From Hydrogenophaga taeniospiralis CCUG 15921 (GTDB lineage: Bacteria > Pseudomonadota > Gammaproteobacteria > Burkholderiales > Burkholderiaceae_C): a stretch of 64,000 nucleotides of DNA. The stretch covers positions 186,001 to 250,000 of the forward strand of contig NZ_BCWR01000006.1 of the NCBI RefSeq assembly GCF_001592305.1. Reading direction: 5' to 3'. Positions 35,743 to 43,451 of the stretch are shown one piece after another. The stretch's first letter is position 1. The number at the start of each line of letters is the position of its first letter. Below the pieces are notes generated by a model that did no database searches, was not told the DNA's origin, and saw only the letters and a program-made list of their open reading frames with translations. The translations under genes and the position numbers were made by a program.

Positions 35743-36379
35743 ACCTCTTCCTCAGTCCGTCGAAACAGGTGCTCAGCACCATCTCGATGATCTGCTCGTT
35801 GCTGTACAGCCCCGCGCCTTTGAGGAAACCCAGCACCGGGTCGCAGGCGCGGGCATACAGGGTGTAGAGCACCGCGATCGGGGGCAGGGCCGGGTTCAGG
35901 CTGCCATCGGCCTGGGCCGCGCTGATCCAGGCGCCCAGCCGTTCGCTCACCTCCATCAGCCCATCCACGTAGCCCTTGTGGGTCGTCAGGGTCGCGCGCA
36001 GACTGGAGTTTTCGCTCGGCAGGGACGGCATTTCGCCCGCCAGCTGCACCTCCATGGTCCAGCGCGCCGCGTCGCGCAACAGTTCCAGCGGCGCACGCGA
36101 ACCATCGAGTCCCTCCAGAAAGGCACGGGCCCGCTCCATCACGCGCGCCATGGCCGCCGCAGCCAGATCTTCCTTGCTCGGGAAGTGTTTGTAGAGGCTG
36201 GCCTTGGCGATGCCGACCTCGACCGCCACCTCGTCCACCGTCATGGCGTCGAACCCCTTTTCGGCCAGCAACCGGTTCACGGCCGAGACGATGGCGTCTT
36301 CGCGCGCGATGTGCATCTGCTCGCGAAAACTGCGTTTGGGCGGGGTGCCGGGTCGGGGGGTGGGGACGGCGCTGGCCAT
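35741..36379 (-). CDS. TetR-family transcriptional regulator
   Basis: 212 residues. The HTH is at ~25-75 (DAIVSAVNRLLAEKGFDAM, then EVAVEVGIAKASLYKHFPSK). The ligand-binding helical domain follows. The Pro/Arg-rich first 22 residues are atypical but contain no better start. Target unknown; the regulator stands alone between the repeat region and an ArgP-type gene on the same strand. Confidence 0.88.
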   Translation of the reverse strand: MASAVPTPRPGTPPKRSFREQMHIAREDAIVSAVNRLLAEKGFDAMTVDEVAVEVGIAKASLYKHFPSKEDLAAAAMARVMERARAFLEGLDGSRAPLELLRDAARWTMEVQLAGEMPSLPSENSSLRATLTTHKGYVDGLMEVSERLGAWISAAQADGSLNPALPPIAVLYTLYARACDPVLGFLKGAGLYSNEQIIEMVLSTCFDGLRKR

Positions 36380-36491
36380 GGGAGATCCTCTGGGTGGAGC
36401 GGGAATTCCGCCCCTGGGTCGACGATGAGGTCGATTATCTGACCAGCAAGTACCTTTGCAGCCGATCGGGTCTATTTTGAGACCTGATGAA

Positions 36492-37412
36492 TCAGATCTT
36501 GCCGGTCCGCAGGCTGTGGGTGGCCGCCTGGCGCAGGGCGCTGCTCAGAGCGTCCAGCACGTCCGAGCTCAGGTTCCAGCAGTGCCAGTACAGCGCCACG
36601 CCCAGCCGGTGGCGCGGGGCCAGGTTGACCAGCTCACCGCTGGCGATGAGCTCGCGCACCTGCAGTTCGGGCACCACGCTCACGCCCCAGCCCGCGCGCA
36701 CCGCACGCACCTGGCCTTCGCTGGACGGCACGAAGAGCTGCTTGAGCATGACGCGCGGCAGGCCGAAGGACTGGGTCACGAATTCGTGCTGCAGGTGGTC
36801 CTTGCGGTTGAAGGCCACGAACGGCACCTTGTGGAAGTTGTGCGCGTTCAGCCCCTTGGGGCAGTGGCTCGCGGCGTAGTCGGCGCGGGCCACCGCCACG
36901 TAGTCCATGGCGCCCAGCGGCTCCATCTTGCAGCCACGCAGCGCCTGGCCCAGCGAGGTGACGCAGCCCAGCACCTGGCCCTCGCGCAGCCACTCGTGGG
37001 TGAACTCCTGGTCGTCGGTGATGATTTCGATCGGCAGGCCGCCCTGGGCCAGGGCGTCCAGCGCGGGCAGCGCCCAGGTGGCGATGCTGTCGGCGTTGAT
37101 GGCGACCGAGATGCGCTCTTCCTCGCGCCCGTTGCCGGTGGAGCTCGGTGCGAGTTCCTTGAGGTCTTTTTCCAGGTCGGCGCGCAGCAGCCGCATCATC
37201 TTGGCGTGCTTGAGCATGAGCTGCCCGGCCGAGGTGGGCTTCAGGGGCCGGCTGCGCACGATCAGCACCGTGCCCACCTGCGCCTCGAGCGCGCGCAGCC
37301 GCTGCGAGACCGCCGACTGGGTGATGGACAGGCGCTGCGCGGCGCGCTCGAACCCCCCTTCTTCAATGATGGCGGCCAGGCATTCCAGGGCGTCGGGATC
37401 AAAAGTGCTCAT
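36492..37412 (-). CDS. argP: ArgP/LysG-type LysR regulator
   Basis: 306 residues. The N-terminus FDPDALECLAAIIEEGGFER, then AAQRLSITQSAVSQRLRALE is diagnostic of the ArgP (IciA)/LysG branch, whose members sense lysine or arginine and control amino-acid export or metabolism. The remainder fits the LysR effector fold. It is divergent from dadA with 137 bp between starts and not next to an lysE/argO exporter, so here it may control D-amino-acid oxidation. Confidence 0.82.
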   Translation of the reverse strand: MSTFDPDALECLAAIIEEGGFERAAQRLSITQSAVSQRLRALEAQVGTVLIVRSRPLKPTSAGQLMLKHAKMMRLLRADLEKDLKELAPSSTGNGREEERISVAINADSIATWALPALDALAQGGLPIEIITDDQEFTHEWLREGQVLGCVTSLGQALRGCKMEPLGAMDYVAVARADYAASHCPKGLNAHNFHKVPFVAFNRKDHLQHEFVTQSFGLPRVMLKQLFVPSSEGQVRAVRAGWGVSVVPELQVRELIASGELVNLAPRHRLGVALYWHCWNLSSDVLDALSSALRQAATHSLRTGKI

Positions 37413-37549
37413 GCGCGCAAAGGTGTTGGAGAGCGACCCGCTTTCATTAGCGAATCTGATGACAAAAATTTTAGGTTAATTACGCTTCACTTGCGTCGGG
37501 GTTTTTCCCATACTCGCGCCCAGTTGTCCCATTTTTTCTGGAGCGGATC

Positions 37550-38899
37550 ATGCAAGTCGTTGTATTGGGTGCAGGCATCATTGGTGTGAGCACCGCGTGG
37601 CATCTGCTGCAGCGGGGCCACGAAGTCACTCTGGTGGATCGCCAGGCCGATGCCGCGCTGGAAACCAGCTTTGGCAACGCAGCGCAGATTTCGGTGAGCT
37701 ATTGCGAGCCCTGGGCCAACCGCGAGGCGCCCCTGAAGGCGCTGAAGTGGCTGTTCGACCCCGAAGGCCCGCTCAAATTCCGTCCGCAGCTGGACCCGGC
37801 GCAGTGGCTCTGGGGCATGCAATTCCTGGGCCAGTGCAACGACGCCGCCTTTGAACGCAACGTGGCGCAACTGGTGGCGCTGGGCAGCTACAGCCACGCC
37901 GCGCTGAAGGACGTGGTGGCCAGCACCGGCCTGCAATACAACCGCCTGACCAAGGGCATCGCCCACTACTACACCAGCCAGAAGTCGTTTGACGAAGCCG
38001 GCAGCGCCGCCGAACTGATGCGCCGCCACGGCGTGAACCGCAAGGTGGTGAGCAAAGACGAGCTGCTGCGCATCGAACCGGCCCTGTGCGGCTTTGCCGA
38101 CCACATCGTCGGTGGCACCTACACCGAGAGCGACGAGTCCGGCGACTGCCTGGCCTTCACCCAGAAGCTCGCCCAGCTGTGCCGCGACAAGGGCATGCAG
38201 TCCCTGATGGGCCACGACATCCTGCGCATCCAGTCCCGCGGCGGCGAGGTGGACGCGGTGAGCGTGCGCGATCGCGCCACCGGCCAGACGCGCGAGCTCA
38301 AGGCCGACGCCTTCGTGGTGGCCGCCGGCTCCTACTCCACCGCGCTGCTGCAGCAGGTGGGTGTGCGCGTGCCGATCTACCCCGGCAAGGGCTACAGCGC
38401 CACGCTGAAACTGCTCAAGCCGGAAGCGGCGTCCCAGGTCAGCCTGCTCGACGACCAGCTCAAGATCGCCATCTCGCGCCTGGGCGACCAGTTGCGAGTG
38501 GCCGGCACCATCGAACTCGGCGGCTTCGACCTCTCGCTGGACACGCCGCTGGCGCGCACCCGCGCGCAGATGCTGGTCAAGCGCATCGAGCAGGTGTTCC
38601 CCGGCGTGGCCGACACCCGCACACCCGAAGAAGGTGGCGACCCGCAGTTCTGGTGCGGCCTGCGCCCGGCCACGCCAACCAACATCCCGCTGATCGGCCG
38701 CACCAAGGTGGGCAAGCTCTGGGTCAACGCCGGCCACGGCACGCTGGGCTGGACACACGGCGCCGGCTCGGGCAAGGCCATGGCCGAGCTCATCAGCGGC
38801 GAAGTGCCGGCCATGAACTTCGGCTTCTACGGCGTGGCGCCGCGCAGCGCCCCGATCCCCGCCGCCAGCGCCCCCGCAGGCCTGCCCAGCCAGGCCTGA
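37550..38899 (+). CDS. dadA: D-amino acid dehydrogenase
   Basis: 449 residues. The FAD-binding Rossmann motif is at the extreme N-terminus: VVVLGAGIIGVSTAWHLLQR with the terminal acidic residue in TLVDRQ. SFGNAAQISVSYCEPWA, GGTYTESDESGDC and YPGKGYSATL are typical of DadA, which oxidises D-alanine and other D-amino acids and passes electrons to the respiratory chain at the inner membrane. The ATG at 37550 follows CTGGAGCGG. Divergent from an ArgP-type regulator. A terminator follows at 38938. No alanine racemase gene (dadX) is adjacent. Confidence 0.92.
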   Translation: MQVVVLGAGIIGVSTAWHLLQRGHEVTLVDRQADAALETSFGNAAQISVSYCEPWANREAPLKALKWLFDPEGPLKFRPQLDPAQWLWGMQFLGQCNDAAFERNVAQLVALGSYSHAALKDVVASTGLQYNRLTKGIAHYYTSQKSFDEAGSAAELMRRHGVNRKVVSKDELLRIEPALCGFADHIVGGTYTESDESGDCLAFTQKLAQLCRDKGMQSLMGHDILRIQSRGGEVDAVSVRDRATGQTRELKADAFVVAAGSYSTALLQQVGVRVPIYPGKGYSATLKLLKPEAASQVSLLDDQLKIAISRLGDQLRVAGTIELGGFDLSLDTPLARTRAQMLVKRIEQVFPGVADTRTPEEGGDPQFWCGLRPATPTNIPLIGRTKVGKLWVNAGHGTLGWTHGAGSGKAMAELISGEVPAMNFGFYGVAPRSAPIPAASAPAGLPSQA

Positions 38900-38937
38900 G
38901 AGATCCGTTCCGGCCGGTGGCGCGGCCCAGTCAAAAG

Positions 38938-38957
38938 AGCCCGCATCGCGGGCTTTT
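38938..38957 (+). terminator. Intrinsic terminator of dadA
   Basis: AGCCCGC-ATC-GCGGGCT hairpin followed by TTTCC, with an A-rich upstream side (CAAAAG) that could make it work both ways for the convergent peptidase gene. Confidence 0.85.
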
Positions 38958-38983
38958 CCTTTTGGCAAAAGACGCCCGATCTC

Positions 38984-39916
38984 TCAGCCGGTCTTTTTCG
39001 CTTTCACCGGCACCACCTTGCCGGCCGGTTCTCCTGGCACGATGCGCTCGCTCATCCAGCGCAGCAGGTCGAGCCACATCTGGCGGACTTCCGCGTCCAG
39101 CGGGGTGCGGAACGCGCTGGGCAGCTCGATGGTGACGACCGGCATGCCTTTGTGCACACCGCCGTAGTTACCCAGGCTGCCGGGGAAGATGCCGACCTGG
39201 TCCAGGTACAGCCGCCCCAGCTGGGGCGGGGGCACGCCCGGGCCATCGAAATCGAGCACGCCGTAGGGCGCGTGGATGCTGACGATCAGGTCGGGCTGGA
39301 AGCGCTCCATCTCGTCGTGCAGGAAGCGCGACTCGGGCTCCGACAAGGGGCTCGGACCGGGCCAGCGGCGCGGGTCCTTGCGGGTGCGCTTTTCCCAGTA
39401 GACCTTGGCGTCGCGCACCCAGTTCGGCGTGGGGAAGTTGCGGTTCAGATCGACGCCGCGCGCGTTCATGCGGGTCGCGGGCCGGACCATCAGGCCGTCG
39501 GGGTTGAGCGCCGGGATGAAGCGCCAGTGGGCGTTGGACGGCGTCTCCAGCGCGCGCTGGATCCAGTGCAGCGCCACCGAGGCGGACGAGAGCTCGTCGC
39601 CATGCATGGCCCCGATCACCAGCACGCGGATGCGCGCATCGGGCGCGACCACGTCGCGTGCGTACAGGGTGCGGCCCTTGAAGGAGCGCCCCACCGTGGG
39701 CTTGAGCTGGGCGGCCGCGCACAGCGGCGCCTTGACGTTGGGCAGTCGGGCCACGAATTCGGCGCAGGGCTCGCTGCCGGCGATGTCGGCCGGTGGGTGC
39801 CCGGGGCCGCTGCGCACGGTCGAGGCCATGGCGGCGGCCGGCAGCCACAGCAGGCTCAAGGCCAGGCCCAGGCAGGGCAGGCCGCGCAACGATCGGGGCT
39901 GAAGGGAAAAACGCAT
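38984..39916 (-). CDS. Exported M14-type zinc carboxypeptidase (MpaA/desuccinylase-like)
   Basis: 310 residues. Signal peptide at 1-31 (GLALSLLWLPAAAMAS). The M14 zinc site H-x-x-E reads GAMHGDELSS, NRNF follows in MNARGVDLNRNFPTPNW, and the third ligand histidine lies in VSIHAPYG. The family includes the murein-peptide amidase MpaA, which cleaves the gamma-D-glutamyl-diaminopimelate bond, and succinylglutamate desuccinylases. Periplasmic export suggests peptidoglycan-peptide processing. It ends in a Lys-rich tail. Confidence 0.82.
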   Translation of the reverse strand: MRFSLQPRSLRGLPCLGLALSLLWLPAAAMASTVRSGPGHPPADIAGSEPCAEFVARLPNVKAPLCAAAQLKPTVGRSFKGRTLYARDVVAPDARIRVLVIGAMHGDELSSASVALHWIQRALETPSNAHWRFIPALNPDGLMVRPATRMNARGVDLNRNFPTPNWVRDAKVYWEKRTRKDPRRWPGPSPLSEPESRFLHDEMERFQPDLIVSIHAPYGVLDFDGPGVPPPQLGRLYLDQVGIFPGSLGNYGGVHKGMPVVTIELPSAFRTPLDAEVRQMWLDLLRWMSERIVPGEPAGKVVPVKAKKTG

Positions 39917-40002
39917 CCGGGCATTCTAGGGAGCGCCCCCGCCTGGCCGGGTGGTGCGGGGCAATGGCCCCGGGTCCATCCGCCCTTTTCACCCATCCTT
40001 GT

Positions 40003-41274
40003 TCACTCGTCCTTTTCGCCGGCTTCGTACAGCGTCTCGCGGCCCATGCGGTCCAGGATGAGTTCGGCCGTCCAGGGCAGCATGAGCGCGCCGCAGCGGC
40101 TGTCGCGGTACAGGCGCTCCAGCGGCAGGTGCTTGAGCATGCTCTGGCCGCCGCAGGTGCGGATCGCCAGGCGCGCGATGTCGTTGGCGCCTTCCATCAC
40201 GCTGTAGTGCGCGGCGTACAACCGCAGTTTTTCGTCCTTGCTCGGGTTGGGTTTCGCCTCGGCGATGGCGCGCGCGAAGATGCTCTTCATGTTCTCCAGC
40301 TGGATGCGCATCTGCGCCACCGCGATCTGTTTGGTGGGGAACTGGCGGCGCTTGATGGGTGGCTCGCCCGGCACCTCGCCACGCAGGTACATCACGGTGA
40401 AGTCGTAGGCGGCGTTGGCCACGCCCAGGTAGGTGGGCGAGAGCGTGAAGAACATGGCGGGCCAGGTCTGCGCGCCCTTGAAGTAGATGCCGCGCGGCAT
40501 GAGCTGCTCGGCGTCGCTCACGAACACGTCCTTGAACGCCAGGTTGCGGCTGACCGTGCCGCGCATGCCCAGCGGGTCCCAGTCGCCGCTGATGCTGAAG
40601 CCTTCGGCCGTGGCGGGCACGCTGATGTAGAGCGTGTCGCGCGCGTCGGGGTGCTGGTCGCCCTTGTCTTCGGTACAGAGCACGCCGTAGTAGTCGGCCG
40701 CGCCCGAGAGGCTGGCCCAGATCTTCCGCCCGTTGATGAGCCAGCCGCCTTCGACCTTCTTCGCCGTGGTGCCAAAGGGCGCGCGGCCGGCTGCGGCGGC
40801 CGTGCCTTCGCTGAAGGGCTGGGCGTAGAGCGCGCCGTCGTTGACGATGCGGCCGAAGTGCAACTCACGCCGCGCCGCGTGTTCGCGGCGCTCGGCGTCC
40901 GTCATGGGGATGCCATCGGCCAGCACGCCGGTCCACATGGTGCTGCAGATGTGCATGTTCCAGGTGAGCGCGGTGGCGCCGCAGAAGCGGCCGATCTCGG
41001 CCGCGACCATCATGTAGGTGGTGTAGTCCGCGCCCAGGCCGCCGTGCGAGGTGGGCACGCAGAGCTTGAGGAAACCGGCCCCGCGCAGGTCGTCGTAGTT
41101 GGCGAACGGGAAGCTGGCTTCCTGGTCCCATTGCTGCGCGCGCGCGGCGAATTTGTCGCGGCCCAGCGCGTGGGCTTTGGCCAGCAGTTCGCGCTGCAGC
41201 GGCGTGAAGGCCATGTCGCCCACGGCGGGGGTGAAGTCCAGGCCGGTGTTCGGGTTGACGGGGCGGGTGCTCAT
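40003..41274 (-). CDS. Acyl-CoA-dehydrogenase-fold flavoprotein, probable two-component monooxygenase oxygenase
   Basis: 423 residues. The acyl-CoA dehydrogenase layout is clear: helical N-terminus, FLKLCVPTSHGGLGADYTTY, the beta domain with WLINGRKIWASLSGAADYYG and DPLGMRGTVSRNLAFKDVFV, and a C-terminal helical bundle with RTCGGQSML. Where true dehydrogenases have the catalytic YEGT, this protein has LMLPWTAELI, so the usual base is absent. The same fold serves two-component flavin hydroxylases (HpaH/C2 of Acinetobacter, HsaA, DszC). Context supports that: a flavin reductase-MarR gene lies 2.2 kb away in the divergent half of the cluster, and this gene is downstream of a NicX-like dioxygenase and a hydrolase. 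GAGGAG precedes the ATG at 41274. Substrate is inference. Confidence 0.75.
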   Translation of the reverse strand: MSTRPVNPNTGLDFTPAVGDMAFTPLQRELLAKAHALGRDKFAARAQQWDQEASFPFANYDDLRGAGFLKLCVPTSHGGLGADYTTYMMVAAEIGRFCGATALTWNMHICSTMWTGVLADGIPMTDAERREHAARRELHFGRIVNDGALYAQPFSEGTAAAAGRAPFGTTAKKVEGGWLINGRKIWASLSGAADYYGVLCTEDKGDQHPDARDTLYISVPATAEGFSISGDWDPLGMRGTVSRNLAFKDVFVSDAEQLMPRGIYFKGAQTWPAMFFTLSPTYLGVANAAYDFTVMYLRGEVPGEPPIKRRQFPTKQIAVAQMRIQLENMKSIFARAIAEAKPNPSKDEKLRLYAAHYSVMEGANDIARLAIRTCGGQSMLKHLPLERLYRDSRCGALMLPWTAELILDRMGRETLYEAGEKDE

Positions 41275-41304
41275 GCGTTTGTCTCCTCTTCGGGTGTGTC
41301 GTGT

Positions 41305-42120
41305 TCAGTGCAGGTCGGGGCGCAGCTTCGGCGGTCGCTCGCGCAGGAAGTCGAGCAGGATTCGGTCGAACTCGTCTGGCGCTTCGAGGTTCATCAGGTG
41401 GCCGACGCCGGCCATCTCGACGTAGCGCGCGTTCGGAATCGCTTGCGCCATCTGCTTCATCACCGACGGCGCGGCCACGCGGTCGAACTCGCCGCCCACC
41501 AGCAGCGTGGGCACGCCGATCTGCGCCAGCGCGGCCTGGCGGTCGAAGGTGACCAGGCAGTCCAGCGCGCGGCGGTAGGTGGCGGCCGGCACACGCGCCA
41601 TGCACTGCTCGGCCAGTCGCACGCCCTCGGGCAAGGAGCCCGGCCCCACCATCTGCGGCACCAGCTTCGCGGCCATGTCGGCCATGCTCTGGCCGGCGTC
41701 CAGCGGCGCGGTGCGCTGCGCGATGAACTGCCGGGCCCAGACCTCGGCGTTGCGGCCATCGTTGCGTTTGCCGAAGGCGGCCGAGGTGCCGCAGAGGATG
41801 AGCTTGTTCACCTTGTCGGGCCGCCGCGCAATCACCTCTTGCGCCACCATGCCGCCCATGCTGTGGCCCAACAGAACCACGCTCTCGCACTGCAACGCAT
41901 CGATCAGGTTCACGCAGCTCTGCGCCAGCCCCTTGAAGGTGTAAGGCTCGATGGGCGCGCTGTAGCCGTAGCCCGGCATGTCCCAGGCCACGGCGCGGTA
42001 GCCGACCTCGCCCAGGGTCTCGACCTGGGGCGCAAAGGCCAGGTGCCCGCCGCCGATGCCGTGCAGCATCAGCACGGTGGTCTCGCCGTCGCCCAGGGTG
42101 GTGAAGGTCGGCAACATCAT
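41305..42120 (-). CDS. Alpha/beta hydrolase of the ring-cleavage cluster
   Basis: 271 residues. Catalytic nucleophile Ser in LLGHSMGGMVAQE, acid Asp in LVGGEFDRVAAP and His in AGVGHLMNLEAPDEF; the oxyanion strand is VLMLHGIGGGH. This family includes ring-cleavage-product hydrolases and N-formylmaleamate deformylase (NicD). Position between a NicX-like dioxygenase and a monooxygenase-like gene suggests it hydrolyses the ring-opened product. The ATG at 42120 (or 42117) is chosen over an upstream GTG. A repeat element separates it from the dioxygenase gene; the oxygenase gene starts 30 bp after its stop. Confidence 0.82.
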   Translation of the reverse strand: MMLPTFTTLGDGETTVLMLHGIGGGHLAFAPQVETLGEVGYRAVAWDMPGYGYSAPIEPYTFKGLAQSCVNLIDALQCESVVLLGHSMGGMVAQEVIARRPDKVNKLILCGTSAAFGKRNDGRNAEVWARQFIAQRTAPLDAGQSMADMAAKLVPQMVGPGSLPEGVRLAEQCMARVPAATYRRALDCLVTFDRQAALAQIGVPTLLVGGEFDRVAAPSVMKQMAQAIPNARYVEMAGVGHLMNLEAPDEFDRILLDFLRERPPKLRPDLH

Positions 42121-42129
42121 GATGCCCCC

Positions 42130-42205
42130 ACGCTCCACCGCTGACGCGGGTCGCTACCCCCCGAGGGGGCTGGCCTTGCTTGGGGCGGCCCTGCGCGGCG
42201 GCCGT
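42130..42205. repeat. GC-rich palindromic repeat (copy C)
   Basis: Pattern: GCTCCACCGCTGACGCGGGTCGCT, a CCCCCC/GGGGG hairpin, then CTTGCTTGGGGCGGCCC. The same order of blocks appears at 44446 and 45090, defining a second repeat subtype. It lies inside the putative operon, between hydrolase and dioxygenase genes. Confidence 0.65.
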
Positions 42206-43255
42206 TCACGCGACCACCTTTCCGGCGTCGACGACGACCGTCTCGTCCAGCATCACCGTGCAGCCGCGCATGGGCCAGTCAAAGTGGCCTCGCGTGTAGC
42301 GCCCGGCGGTTTCGTTGGCGCCCGTGCTGTAGAGGAAGTTGCCGGCGAAGGCGCGCAGTTCGGTACCGTTGAAATCGCGTTTGTCGTAGAGCGCCATGCT
42401 GTCCCAGCGCGCGGCGTCGCAGAGGCCATAGCCCACATGACTCACCGCATAAGCCTCTTGTTCGTTCCACGCGGCGAAGTACGAACGCAGCAGCTCGGCA
42501 TCGACCCCGCCGCCTTCGATGTGCGTCACGTAGTCGTGCTCGATGGTCAGCGTGATGGCGCGTTCGATGTAGCGCTTGAAGGTCAGGTTCACGTCGCCCT
42601 CGGCCAGCACCAGCGTGCCGTTCACGCTGCCCGCCGCCGGGAAGGCCAGCACCAGGCCTCCGGGCCAGTGGGTCAGCGTGCCCGGGCGGGTGGTGCTGCC
42701 CCAGTTGCCGCCGGCCACCGCGCCCTGCAGCGAGATGGACAGATCGGTGCCGGCGGGCGAGGTCACGCGCATCGCCTTGGCGCCGCGCAGGTGCTTCACA
42801 TGCGCCTTCACGCGCGCCTCGGTCGCGTCGTCGGGCAGCAGGCGCGCCAGCGCCTCGGGGTGCTCGTTGCTCACGTAGACGATGCGCGGCTGCGTGGTGC
42901 CATTGCCCTGCAGGATGGCGGGCAGCTCGGGCGCGTGCATCAGGCCTTCGACCGTACAGTCCACCACCAGGGTGCAGGCTTGCAGCGCCGCGATCACCGG
43001 GCCCAGTTGCTGGATGGCCGGTGTGGCGCCGGTGGAGCGCGTCACCGGCTCGCCGCGGGTGAACACCGAGGGCAGGGTGAGCGTGAAGGCATCGGCGCCG
43101 ATGCGCGCCGCCGCCAGCCGCGCCAGCTCCAGCAGCACCGGGCGGCTCTGGGTTTCGCCGAGAATGGCCACCGTGTCACCCGGTTGCAGCGCACAACGCC
43201 GCAACACGGCCTCGAAGGCGTCGATCCAGGCGGGTTCGGTCCGCTCCTGAAGCAT
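42206..43255 (-). CDS. NicX-like 2,5-dihydroxypyridine 5,6-dioxygenase (M29-peptidase fold)
   Basis: 349 residues against 350 in Pseudomonas NicX, with close similarity in the C-terminal half: THWPGGLVLAFP, GTLVLAEGDVNL, YAVSHVGYGLCDAARWDSMA, AFAGNFLYSTGANE and GHFDWPMRGCTVMLD. The iron ligands reported for NicX (a His, then His-x-Asp about 53 residues later) correspond here to His273, His324 and Asp326. NicX opens 2,5-dihydroxypyridine to N-formylmaleamate without using an extradiol-type fold. The start at 43255 has AGGAGA seven bases upstream; longer starts run into a repeat. First gene of a three-gene unit; divergent from the reductase-MarR gene. The true substrate may differ from the nicotinate intermediate. 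Confidence 0.85.
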   Translation of the reverse strand: MLQERTEPAWIDAFEAVLRRCALQPGDTVAILGETQSRPVLLELARLAAARIGADAFTLTLPSVFTRGEPVTRSTGATPAIQQLGPVIAALQACTLVVDCTVEGLMHAPELPAILQGNGTTQPRIVYVSNEHPEALARLLPDDATEARVKAHVKHLRGAKAMRVTSPAGTDLSISLQGAVAGGNWGSTTRPGTLTHWPGGLVLAFPAAGSVNGTLVLAEGDVNLTFKRYIERAITLTIEHDYVTHIEGGGVDAELLRSYFAAWNEQEAYAVSHVGYGLCDAARWDSMALYDKRDFNGTELRAFAGNFLYSTGANETAGRYTRGHFDWPMRGCTVMLDETVVVDAGKVVA

Positions 43256-43261
43256 AAAAAG

Positions 43262-43350
43262 TCTCCTGTCCCCCCGCGCCGCCTGCGGTGTCACCCCCCG
43301 GGGGGCGATGCCTGTGGCCCGGCAGAGCCGGTTCCACGGCATCCTTGACG
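43262..43350. repeat. GC-rich palindromic repeat (copy D)
   Basis: CCCCCGCGCCGCCTGCGGTGTCAC, a CCCCCC/GGGGGG hairpin, then GGCCCGGCAGAGCCGGTTCC and GGCATCCTTG, matching the unit at 35533-35742. It lies just upstream of the NicX-like gene's ribosome site, within the divergent promoter region. Confidence 0.7.
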
Positions 43351-43383
43351 AAGGCACGCGCGCTGAAAAAGTGGTTTGATCAA

Positions 43384-43446
43384 CCCTGCTCTTTTGATGG
43401 TGAGCAGGGGGTAGCGCCCATTATTCATGAATTTTCATATAAATTC
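43384..43446. promoter_or_regulatory. Cluster of palindromes before the flavin reductase-MarR gene
   Basis: Three elements sit in 63 bp: CCCTGCTC/GAGCAGGG with a 10-bp centre (43384-43409); the perfect palindrome ATTCATGAAT (43423-43432); and GAATTT-TCATAT-AAATTC (43429-43446), which overlaps the -10-like TATAAA just upstream of the ATG at 43452. MarR proteins bind such AT-rich palindromes, so the MarR domain encoded immediately downstream is the obvious candidate ligand-responsive repressor. Confidence 0.55.
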
Positions 43447-43451
43447 CACGT

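Noticed and set aside
40003-41274. Plain fatty-acid acyl-CoA dehydrogenase
   Set aside because: Catalytic YEGT motif is missing, no other beta-oxidation gene is nearby, and a reductase-MarR and NicX-like gene are in the cluster.
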